Source: Legionella waltersii
GTDB lineage: Bacteria; Pseudomonadota; Gammaproteobacteria; Legionellales; Legionellaceae
DNA length: 64,000 nucleotides
Direction of reading: 5' to 3'
NCBI RefSeq assembly: GCF_001468085.1
Contig: NZ_LNZB01000036.1
Location: 106,967-170,966 of the forward strand
The notes under the pieces are model-generated. The model made no database searches. It worked only from the letters and a program-made list of their open reading frames with translations, and was not told the origin of the DNA. A program made the position numbers and the translations under genes. How positions within the stretch are numbered: position 1 is the stretch's first letter; every line of letters begins with the position of its first letter. Of this stretch, positions 56,912 to 64,000 are shown piece after piece.

Positions 56912-57425
56912 CTAATGTTTCCCCTCATCAGGAATCGTCATGGCGATCACAATCCCTGCAAGCGTTGCATGAACGCCTGATTTTAATACCGCAATACACA
57001 AAGCAGCTCCCAAAAGCATGAACACTGAAATGCGGAAACATTTAGAATAATTTAAGCCACAGGACTTACGAAAAACCCCAAGGTCGAGGCAAAAGAACTT
57101 TTTAATGAGGGAGTTTAGATGGACTAAATGACCGAATTAAAAAGTTCTTTTAACAAAGAGATTGGGGTTTTTCGTAAGTCCTGGCCAATCAAACTCAAGG
57201 TAAACAAAAAAGCTAGTGATGGAGAAAGTAGTGATAATTTCTTGGTATAAAACAAGGCAATAATAACAATGACTGCAATATCATCAAAAATAGCGATTAC
57301 AGTGAGTAAAATTTTGTGTGAAAAGGGAACCCGAGATCTCAAAAAAGATATTATTCCCAAGGTAAAGGAGATATCGGTAGCAATAGGGATTGCCCATCCT
57401 TTAAGGTACACTGGATTGTGAGTAT
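56912..57425 (-). pseudogene. nhaA: Na+/H+ antiporter NhaA fragment split by a miniature element
   Basis: Leftward, [21 protein letters not shown] and [10 protein letters not shown] (the paired Asp of NhaA) run into the element at 57060-57183; beyond it LLGAALCIAVLKSGVHATLAG continues NhaA and ends at a stop at 56912. Removing the element and one GCCA copy rejoins the frame exactly (IGLNYSK). Both NhaA ends are missing (no N-terminal helices upstream of about 57425, none after helix 8), so it was or became a fragment in addition to the insertion. Confidence 0.85.
57060..57183. mobile_element. Miniature inverted-repeat element, full copy (copy 4)
   Basis: 124 bases with perfect 21-base terminal inverted repeats (left caggacttacgaaaaaccc then ca; right tggggtttttcgtaagtcct then g), an inner 16-base perfect stem (57091-57106 with 57136-57151) and a 4-base target duplication GCCA on both sides (57056-57059, 57184-57187). 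It has no coding capacity, so it needs a transposase in trans. It interrupts the nhaA fragment. Confidence 0.88.
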
Positions 57426-57704
57426 TAAAGAAAAACCGTGAGCTCTCAAGTAAACGTATTTTAAACGAGAATGTCATTGGAATGATTAAGCGTTTTAAAA
57501 TCATTGCTGACCGATATAGCAACCGAAGAAAACGATTTGGGTTGAGATTTAATTTGATTGCTGGTATTTGTAAGTACAAGTGCAAAAGTTGAGGTTCGGA
57601 AAGAGGTCTATTATTCCTCTTTAAACTATACTGTAGAAAGGTATAGCGAATAATAATCACAAAAACCCTTTATGGGAGTGCTAGCAAGTGAAGGTAACCA
57701 AGTT

Positions 57705-58847
57705 ATGAATATACTCCATAAATTTTTATACGAACTCATGAAGCCAAGAGCTGAGTTGCGGATGGCCAAACCCCATAAAAGACAAGCAGATGAGGAATTA
57801 TTTAAAAATGGGTTTAACGACCTCATTGAAAGAAAGCTATTATTTAGAGATCTTAGAAGAACCATTAATTCAGTTAAAACCTACCGAAACTTCCAACACA
57901 ATAAAACTTACCTAACCAACATGCCTCTATCCATGTTTGTAGAGCCTACCAACATATGCAACCTAACTTGCCCCTCTTGCCCCACAGGCAATAATACCCT
58001 CGGGAGAGAAAAGGGACATATGTCTTTGGAGTTATTTAAAAGCTTAATGGATGAAGTTGGGGATCATTTAATGCAGCTATTCTTCTGGAATTATGGTGAG
58101 CCCACTTTAAATCCCCACTACCCAGAAATGCTTCGCTACGCTAAATCTAAAAACATCTACATCCAAATGGATACCAACGGCACTACTTTAAATAATGACA
58201 CGAATTGCGAGAACATTGTAAAAACAGGACTTGATAGAATTACCATCTCTCTAGACGGTGTAAACAACGACTCCTATGCTGCATTTCGAGGAAAGGATTT
58301 TTTTGAAACGGTTAAAAATGGCATTCAAAAATTGAGTGAAACGAAAAAGAAATTTGGAGTTAAGACACCATTTATAGAATTGCAATTTATTTTAATGAAG
58401 ACAAATGAACAAGAAGTTGGTGAAGTGATTAAACTAGCGCAAGAAATTGGAGCTAATGAAGTCACTTTACGCTATTTCATCTTTAGACAGTATGATCAAG
58501 TGCTTTTAAAAGCGTTAATAGATAAATACAAACCCATCACAAGCGAATATGCTATTTATCAAAGCTGTAATGGCTACATAGATTACAAACGAACCATCGA
58601 TCCCTCTTGTTTTAAGCTCTACTCTAGTTCATGCGTATTTTGGAATGGTGAAGTTGTACCTTGTTGTTATGATGCTTACTCGAAGGTGCCACTAGGAAAT
58701 ATTAATGATGGTGGGTTCCGTAAAGTATGGAATGGTGAACGCTATCGTGCTTTCCGAGAGACCATATTCACTGATAAAAAGAATTTTCATCTTTGCATGA
58801 ACTGTAACTCAAAGGAAAACTGGGTGCATCAACGAATTGCAATATAA
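57705..58847 (+). CDS. Radical SAM protein with SPASM-type C-terminus
   Basis: A 380-residue protein. The radical SAM cluster CNLTCPSC (C85, C89, C92 from this start) follows a helical N-terminal region; NYGEPTLNP is the GGE-like motif. The C-terminal part has further Cys (SSCVFWNGEVVPCCYD and LCMNC) as in SPASM/twitch proteins that hold extra Fe-S clusters. The substrate is unknown and I see no precursor peptide nearby. ATG 57705 is favoured (GAAGG upstream) over 57672. Confidence 0.85.
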   Translation: MNILHKFLYELMKPRAELRMAKPHKRQADEELFKNGFNDLIERKLLFRDLRRTINSVKTYRNFQHNKTYLTNMPLSMFVEPTNICNLTCPSCPTGNNTLGREKGHMSLELFKSLMDEVGDHLMQLFFWNYGEPTLNPHYPEMLRYAKSKNIYIQMDTNGTTLNNDTNCENIVKTGLDRITISLDGVNNDSYAAFRGKDFFETVKNGIQKLSETKKKFGVKTPFIELQFILMKTNEQEVGEVIKLAQEIGANEVTLRYFIFRQYDQVLLKALIDKYKPITSEYAIYQSCNGYIDYKRTIDPSCFKLYSSSCVFWNGEVVPCCYDAYSKVPLGNINDGGFRKVWNGERYRAFRETIFTDKKNFHLCMNCNSKENWVHQRIAI

Positions 58848-58869
58848 AGTGTATTTCTAGAGAACTCCA

Positions 58870-59925
58870 CTAAAACAAAGTTTCTAACATGTTCACTTCA
58901 TAAGGGATCAATGCTGATCCGTTTCTAACTCTACTGACTAAATCGTAATTTGCAATAAATGGTCGACCTATAGCAATTAAGTCGTATTTTTTATTGAGAA
59001 TATCTTGATTTGCCTTTTCCACAGTATAACCACCACTCGCTATCACTGTTCCAGTGTAGTAATAACGCAGGAACTCCGTCATCGTCCGATTACCTAATTC
59101 ATTAAACTGCACATCGTCATTAAAATTCCCTGTATGAACATAAGCAATCTTTAATGCATTTAATTGTGCTAATAAATATTGAAAAACCAGGGCATCTCTT
59201 GGATCACCAACGATTTCATTTAAATAGCTTCCAGGAGACAGTCTTATACCAACCCGATCAGCTCCAACCTGTTTAATACATGACTTTACAACTTCAATAG
59301 CAAAGCGCGCCATATTCTCGGGAGTTTGGCCAAAATGGTCGCTACGGTGGTTCGTGTGATAATGTAGAAATTGATCAACTAAGTACCCATTTGCCCCATG
59401 AATTTCTACTCCATCAAAGCCTGCATCAATTGCATTCTTTGCGGCCTGTGCATATTGGTCAATAAGCTCCTGGATTTCCATCAAAGTCGCAGCTCTGGAT
59501 TTGCCATAAAAAAGACCTTCCGCTCGCCGAATTTTCCCCGTCATCACTGTTTCTGAAGCAGAAATAGGCAATGCACCATTTAAATAAACGGGATGAGACA
59601 CTCTTCCAACATGCCAAATTTGTAAAAAGATAGTTCCTCCTTGTGCATGAACCTTATCGGTAACCCTTCTCCAGCCATTGATCTGTGATTGGGTATAAAT
59701 TCCTGGAGTATTGCTATATCCCCTTCCACTCGGTGCAATGATGGTTCCCTCAGTTACAATCAAGCCTGATTCAGCCCTTCTTGAATAATATTCGGCCATT
59801 TTTTCTGTTGGGCTTAACTCTTCATTCGCCATATTTCTAGTCATGGGTGCCATAACCATTCTATTTTTTAATGTGAGAGTCTTGTTAAGTGGGTAGGGGC
59901 TTAACAAGCAATCAAGGTTCGTCAT
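58870..59925 (-). CDS. Old yellow enzyme family alkene reductase
   Basis: A 351-residue FMN TIM-barrel of the NemA/OYE family: LKNRMVMAPMTRN, then GFDGVEIHGANGYLVDQFLH, RVGIRLSPGSYLNEI and LIAIGRPFIANYDLV. It reduces activated C=C bonds or nitro compounds using NAD(P)H. The start ATG 59925 has GGAG upstream. It converges on the radical SAM gene with a 22-base gap. Confidence 0.9.
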   Translation of the reverse strand: MTNLDCLLSPYPLNKTLTLKNRMVMAPMTRNMANEELSPTEKMAEYYSRRAESGLIVTEGTIIAPSGRGYSNTPGIYTQSQINGWRRVTDKVHAQGGTIFLQIWHVGRVSHPVYLNGALPISASETVMTGKIRRAEGLFYGKSRAATLMEIQELIDQYAQAAKNAIDAGFDGVEIHGANGYLVDQFLHYHTNHRSDHFGQTPENMARFAIEVVKSCIKQVGADRVGIRLSPGSYLNEIVGDPRDALVFQYLLAQLNALKIAYVHTGNFNDDVQFNELGNRTMTEFLRYYYTGTVIASGGYTVEKANQDILNKKYDLIAIGRPFIANYDLVSRVRNGSALIPYEVNMLETLF

Positions 59926-60002
59926 GAATTTCTCCAAACAGATATGCAACATCAATGCACTAGGTTTTATTAATGGGGTATGCTAAGAAGTTTAACAAAA
60001 AC

Positions 60003-60362
60003 TTAATTTTTGGATTCCGCTTCTTCGAGCTTGCTTAGGCTTTCCGCAAGAAACTCGCTAAATGATTCCATCTCTTCACCATTATAAAATAGCTCTTTAA
60101 AATCCTTGTCCTTGGAACTCATAAAATTCACTAAGGTAAAAACCCCATTTAATGCCCCTTCTAATTCTTTTTCAAGGTTTTTTAATGAAACCAGATATCC
60201 TCTTAAATCATCGCCGGTATAGGCCAAAGGATTCATAAGTTTACTCTCAACCGTTGTTAACATATCCTTTAATTTATTGTCTAAAACAACGATTGATTCA
60301 GGCACATCGCTATCTATGTCAGTAACGTGAACTTGACGCACGTTAACTGTTACTTCATCCAT
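60003..60362 (-). CDS. Acidic helical protein of unknown function
   Basis: A 119-residue protein from ATG 60362 (GAGGAG 7 bases upstream): MDEVTVNVRQVHVTDIDSDV, then a long helical acidic part ending SLSKLEEAESKN. There is no membrane segment, Cys or known motif. It looks like a coiled-coil helical protein with an acidic tail. It may be Legionella-specific; a Glu-rich C-terminus resembles Dot/Icm export signals but this is weak evidence. Confidence 0.6.
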   Translation of the reverse strand: MDEVTVNVRQVHVTDIDSDVPESIVVLDNKLKDMLTTVESKLMNPLAYTGDDLRGYLVSLKNLEKELEGALNGVFTLVNFMSSKDKDFKELFYNGEEMESFSEFLAESLSKLEEAESKN

Positions 60363-60441
60363 ACATAAACTCCTCATGAATTCACTAGATTCTTTATTAA
60401 GAGTCTAGTCCAATTTAAAAATTTCTCCATTTGGCTGGTTA

Positions 60442-61107
60442 ATGATATTATTGTCACAATTACATTCAAAAACCACCTTTATGTTACTCCAATTTCTTTT
60501 TATCATGGGCATTTGCGTCGAAGCAATCACGGGCGCATTAGCTGCTGGACGAAAGAAAATGGATTTTTTTGGCGTGATTCTCATTGCCTCGATAACCGCG
60601 CTAGGAGGCGGAACTGTAAGAGATACGTTATTCAATACCTATCCATTAAATTGGGTAGCTCATCCGGAATATTTATTATACACCTCTATCAGTGCATTTT
60701 TAACCATCTTTATAGCCCATTCCTTAGTTAAATTCATTCGAGTGTTTTTGATATTAGATGCCCTTGGACTATCCACGTTTGTTATTCTTGGAACAGAAAA
60801 AGTCCTGGCACATGGAATGCCCCCGAGCGTAGCTGTAATCAGTGGTATGATCACTGGAATCTGTGGAGGCATGCTTCGAGATATTTTATGCAACGATATT
60901 CCCTTGGTATTAAGAAAAGAGTTATATGCAGTTATTGCTCTCGCTGGTGCAGTCCTATTTATAGCTCTAAACTATTTCCACGTCCCACACAACATCAACA
61001 TCGTCATTACTTTAGTAAGTATATTTACCGCACGTGTCTTAGCTATATTTTTCCATATAGAAATTCCAATCTTTGACTACTCGGAGACTTTAAAAAAGAG
61101 AAGATAA
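60442..61107 (+). CDS. UPF0126 / TRIC-type cation channel family membrane protein
   Basis: A 221-residue protein with about seven membrane helices in two repeats. The repeat motifs ALGGGTVRDTL and GICGGMLRDIL are the family hallmark (YicG-like), related to trimeric intracellular cation channels. The start may be ATG 60481 (MLLQFLF) rather than 60442; the upstream 13 residues are polar. The function in bacteria is not established. Confidence 0.82.
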   Translation: MILLSQLHSKTTFMLLQFLFIMGICVEAITGALAAGRKKMDFFGVILIASITALGGGTVRDTLFNTYPLNWVAHPEYLLYTSISAFLTIFIAHSLVKFIRVFLILDALGLSTFVILGTEKVLAHGMPPSVAVISGMITGICGGMLRDILCNDIPLVLRKELYAVIALAGAVLFIALNYFHVPHNINIVITLVSIFTARVLAIFFHIEIPIFDYSETLKKRR

Positions 61108-61114
61108 AGGTTAA

Positions 61115-61612
61115 TTATCCCTCTATTTCCTTCACTTCAATGATTGTCACTTCATCAACTGGCACATCAGCATGGCCATGTTTATGACCTGTTTTTACTT
61201 TAACAATTGAATCGACTACATCCATACCCTCAACAACTTCACCAAAAACACAATACCCATAGCCTTGAGAATGCTCACCACTAAAATTCAAAAATCCGTT
61301 ATCAGCGACATTGATAAAAAACTGTGCCGTAGCTGAATGTGGGTCCATCGTTCTTGCCATAGCAATTGTGCCTCTTTTGTTTGGTTTAGCCTGTTTGGCT
61401 TCGTTTTTAATGGGTTCATCGGTTTTTTTCTGTTCCATGTTTGCATCTAAACCACCACCTTGAATCATAAAACCATCTATTACTCGGTGGAAAATAGTAT
61501 CATTATAAAACCCCTTGCGGACGTAATTGAGGAAGTTCTCCGCTGTAATCGGCGTATTTTCATTATCTAAGTCAATTTTTATATCGCCCTTAGACGTATT
61601 GATTAAAATCAT
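61115..61612 (-). CDS. ppiB: Cyclophilin-type peptidyl-prolyl isomerase
   Basis: A 165-residue cyclophilin: [21 protein letters not shown], the active site [26 protein letters not shown] and [16 protein letters not shown]. There is no signal peptide, so it is cytoplasmic PpiB. It lies between tgt and the TRIC-family gene, which it meets tail to tail. Confidence 0.94.
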   Translation of the reverse strand: MILINTSKGDIKIDLDNENTPITAENFLNYVRKGFYNDTIFHRVIDGFMIQGGGLDANMEQKKTDEPIKNEAKQAKPNKRGTIAMARTMDPHSATAQFFINVADNGFLNFSGEHSQGYGYCVFGEVVEGMDVVDSIVKVKTGHKHGHADVPVDEVTIIEVKEIEG

Positions 61613-61637
61613 GGTTTCTCCTGTTTAACATTAATAA

Positions 61638-62789
61638 TTAAGAATGAATCACAGCTTGTCTAATATTGGCACAAACATCATGCAGTACATGAACATTATG
61701 AATACTTGCAAGTGCTGTAAATACATTCGCTTTTTGTTTTGATAAATGGTGCAGAAAAGATCGTGAATAATTTTTACAGGTATAGCAGGTGCAACTTTCC
61801 ATAATTGGACTGTAATCCTCTGCAAAACAAGCTTTCTTTATTTGAATACGCTCATTGGGGTAATCACTACTGAACTTCAACCAATTACCCTCTTTAACCA
61901 ACTCCCCGCAATACAATGCCCCATGTCGAGCATTGCGTGTTGGAGCCACACAATCAAACATATCAATTCCTTCAGCGACAACATCTAAAAGATCTTGGGG
62001 TGACATCCCAACCCCCATAGTGTATCGAGGTTTATTGACCGGAAGATAATTATATATCCATCGAATTACGTTCACTGTAGTTTCCATATTAAAACCGATG
62101 GTTTCACCGCCAATTGCAACCCCATCGGTTTGCATTGAAGTGACAAAATCAGCGCTTTCCTTGCGCAAATCTTCATAGATTCCACCTTGAATAATTCCGA
62201 ATAGTGCTTGCTTAAATCCATAACAAGATTCGGGATGTTGCTGATGATAAATTTTCGATTGACCCAGCCATCTATGAGTTCTGGTCATGATCTGTCTTAC
62301 TTCGTCTTTTGGGCAAGCATCAGGAGTACATTGATCAAAAGCCATGATAATGTCCGCACCAATTATTTTTTGTGTCTCCAAGGACATTTCAGGCGTCATG
62401 TGAATTAGGTCTTTATTACCTGGTAATTTAAAATGGGCGCCAAACTCATCAATGGTACAAATTTCTTTGTTTTTAGACAAACTAAACACCTGAAATCCAC
62501 CACTGTCGGTTAACATCGGCCCATGCCATCCCATGAACTGATGCATGCCGCCTGATTTTTTTATGATTTCCATGCCCGGCTCACAGAGCATATGGTAAGT
62601 ATTTCCACCTAATATAATTTGACTACCGGCTGCTTTTAGCTCAAGAGGCGTCATATTATTCACACCGGCTCTCGTTCCCACAGGCATAAATACAGGCGTA
62701 GTAAACTGGCCGTGAGGAGTAGTAACTCGAGTAACTCGAGCTTTATTACTTGTATGTTGATGCAGAACTTCGCAAGCAAAAGTATTCAT
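61638..62789 (-). CDS. tgt: Queuine tRNA-ribosyltransferase
   Basis: A 383-residue TIM-barrel enzyme: MPVGTRAGVNNMTPLEL, catalytic Asp in LTDSGGFQVFSL, nucleophile Asp region GIDMFDCVAPTRNARHG, and zinc site CTCYTCKNYSRSFLHHL. It exchanges guanine 34 for preQ1 in GUN-anticodon tRNAs. It lies 25 bases upstream of ppiB. Confidence 0.96.
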   Translation of the reverse strand: MNTFACEVLHQHTSNKARVTRVTTPHGQFTTPVFMPVGTRAGVNNMTPLELKAAGSQIILGGNTYHMLCEPGMEIIKKSGGMHQFMGWHGPMLTDSGGFQVFSLSKNKEICTIDEFGAHFKLPGNKDLIHMTPEMSLETQKIIGADIIMAFDQCTPDACPKDEVRQIMTRTHRWLGQSKIYHQQHPESCYGFKQALFGIIQGGIYEDLRKESADFVTSMQTDGVAIGGETIGFNMETTVNVIRWIYNYLPVNKPRYTMGVGMSPQDLLDVVAEGIDMFDCVAPTRNARHGALYCGELVKEGNWLKFSSDYPNERIQIKKACFAEDYSPIMESCTCYTCKNYSRSFLHHLSKQKANVFTALASIHNVHVLHDVCANIRQAVIHS

Positions 62790-62873
62790 GACATGAAGTG
62801 GATTATCAAAATCGAAGAATGATACCTAAAAGAACAATTATTTACCAGAAGCTTCATGCCTCTTCCAGCAAAT

Positions 62874-63368
62874 TCAGGATTTAGGTGGTCGTGTGTACAT
62901 GAATAACAATAAAGATACGCCAGCCATAAATAAAAAATACAGGGCGGTCCATCCTGGCATGCTGATCCCCAATAAACTCCAGCTTGTTTCTGCGCAATCC
63001 GCTGCGCCCAAAAATAAAGCTTTGGCAACGTCTTGCCATGGAAAATATTTAATGAGTATATCAAGTCCCGGCATACAAGCAGGAACTTTTCCTGGCGGTA
63101 AAGAAATTAACCATAATTGCCTTGAAGCAAAATATAACCCGGCGATGGCAAACAATCCTTGCAATAAAATGATAAAGTGAGCCCTTTTTCGAGTAGCAAA
63201 GCTTAATCCAGCCAACCCTAGCAAAACAAACACACACAATCGCTGCATTAGGCATAATGGACAAGGCTGTAGGCCTTGCACGTACTCAAAATAGAAGGAG
63301 GAAAATAACACAAACAAAGTAATTAAGGCTAATAGAGTCTGGGTTTTTTTAAATGCTAATTTATTCAT
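62874..63368 (-). CDS. dsbB: Disulfide bond formation protein DsbB
   Basis: A 164-residue protein with four membrane helices, first redox pair CPLC in [14 protein letters not shown] and second pair in the periplasmic loop (VPACMPG and AADCAETSW). It reoxidises DsbA using quinone. It overlaps the cytochrome gene by 4 bases. Confidence 0.93.
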   Translation of the reverse strand: MNKLAFKKTQTLLALITLFVLFSSFYFEYVQGLQPCPLCLMQRLCVFVLLGLAGLSFATRKRAHFIILLQGLFAIAGLYFASRQLWLISLPPGKVPACMPGLDILIKYFPWQDVAKALFLGAADCAETSWSLLGISMPGWTALYFLFMAGVSLLLFMYTRPPKS

Positions 63369-63793
63369 GATTTAGGTAACATATATTGAATTGCTGCCTT
63401 AAGATCATCGTCGGAACACTCATTGCATGTTCCTTTTGCAGGCATAGCATTTAGACCCTTTTCAGAGGAGGCGACTAGATCCTCAATAGTCCGTCCTTTT
63501 AATCTAGGGGCCCAGTCAGCTGTGTTTTGAAACTTCGGTGCGCCCGCTAAACCATCTTTATGACACACGATGCAATAACGCTCAAATGTATCTTTACCAG
63601 ACATTTTTTTAACTTCAGTCACTGTTTGATCCGATTTGGTTTGTTGCTGCGCCGAGGTAACGTTATTCATCTCCTCCTGAATTCGTACCTTTCCCACTGG
63701 TTTGATTCTTTGGATAATTTGTTGTGTGTCTACATCATCAGCACTCAAGTTGCATGATAAAACCATACCCAAAATCGCTAAGATCAGCCTCAT
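63365..63793 (-). CDS. Cytochrome c5-like monoheme protein
   Basis: A 142-residue protein with signal peptide (cut near LSA), a polar Gln-rich linker and a C-terminal heme domain: CIVCH with [12 protein letters not shown], the Met ligand probably in [22 protein letters not shown]. The extra Cys pair (CNEC) is typical of cytochrome c5. It is periplasmic electron transfer and overlaps dsbB. Confidence 0.88.
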   Translation of the reverse strand: MRLILAILGMVLSCNLSADDVDTQQIIQRIKPVGKVRIQEEMNNVTSAQQQTKSDQTVTEVKKMSGKDTFERYCIVCHKDGLAGAPKFQNTADWAPRLKGRTIEDLVASSEKGLNAMPAKGTCNECSDDDLKAAIQYMLPKS

Positions 63794-63904
63794 GTTTGGC
63801 CACCCATTGATAGTAATATCAAAATGATACCTAGAAGTCGTTTGTTTTTAAAGACTATCCTCTACGCATGGCAAAAAAATTTGTTGCATAGATAGCAATT
63901 CTTC

Positions 63905-64000
63905 TTAACTTAGAAACAGTTCTTCTGCATCTAATTCTTCTAGATATTGATGGTATGATTGAATCTTATCCAGGCGAACATCGAATAAAACAGCCCCCTG
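63905..64000 (-). CDS. C-terminal end of an unidentified gene, cut by the window
   Basis: The minus-strand frame is open from the window edge to a TAA at 63905 and encodes 31 residues (starting QGAVLFDVRLDKIQSYHQYL and ending EELDAEELFLS). It is likely the tail of a gene that enters from the right, but the fragment is too short to assign. Confidence 0.4.
   Translation of the reverse strand, partial: QGAVLFDVRLDKIQSYHQYLEELDAEELFLS

Noticed and set aside
57426-57660. Upstream part of the 178-codon frame over the nhaA remnant
   Set aside because: It does not resemble NhaA N-terminal helices in any frame I could read, so I do not count it as part of the gene.

Overview
The window is a chromosomal segment of a Legionella species, probably not L. 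pneumophila itself. It is AT-rich and encodes the Dot/Icm type IVB secretion genes dotD-dotC-dotB and, about 4 kb further on, the divergent icmV-dotA and icmW-icmX pairs. The order of the surrounding housekeeping genes (rpoH, ftsXEY; sspAB-petABC-rpsI-rplM; thrS-infC-rpmI-rplT-pheST-ihfA) and a LegD1-like phytanoyl-CoA dioxygenase near icmX agree with Legionella synteny as I remember it.

Layout. 1-7351: a cut alpha/beta hydrolase, rpoH, ftsXEY, an M16 protease pair and rsmD. 7424-9941: dotDCB. 9968-14110: a secreted 5'-nucleotidase-like phosphatase, a block of long palindromes, a 2-hydroxyacid dehydrogenase and a DRE-TIM aldolase. 14112-19699: dotA-icmV against icmW-icmX. 19749-24270: a GT-C membrane protein, a P-type ATPase with altered catalytic motifs and a tiny ORF. 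24265-33315: a ten-gene leftward block from sspA to the legD1-like gene. 33316-39377: an accessory island with a tandem leucine-rich-repeat protein flanked by a direct repeat, a 57-residue gene, a cyclodipeptide-synthase-like protein and a hybrid histidine kinase. 39387-43001: cytochrome bc1 (petABC), then rpsI and rplM. 43524-45293: an ABC exporter. 45409-52979: tRNA-Val, thrS, infC (AUU start), rpmI, rplT, a pheM-type leader peptide with attenuator, pheST, ihfA and a ferredoxin. 53062-64000: accessory and metabolic genes, including a collapsed acetate kinase, an nhaA remnant split by a miniature inverted-repeat element, a SPASM radical SAM protein, an old yellow enzyme, ppiB, tgt, dsbB and a cytochrome c5.

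The most notable observations are: (1) a 458-residue protein carrying the Y-x3-E-x-P and Y-P signatures of XYP-type cyclodipeptide synthases, with a long C-terminal extension and an effector-like tail; (2) a 124-bp palindromic element with 21-bp terminal repeats and a 4-bp target duplication inside nhaA, with three related copies elsewhere in the window; (3) a 7-residue Phe/Tyr leader peptide and terminator before pheST; (4) a 106-bp direct repeat flanking the LRR gene; (5) a P-type ATPase with DLNGT, TGS and GDAGND in place of DKTGT, TGE and GDGxND. All family assignments come from reading motifs by eye; no database search was run.
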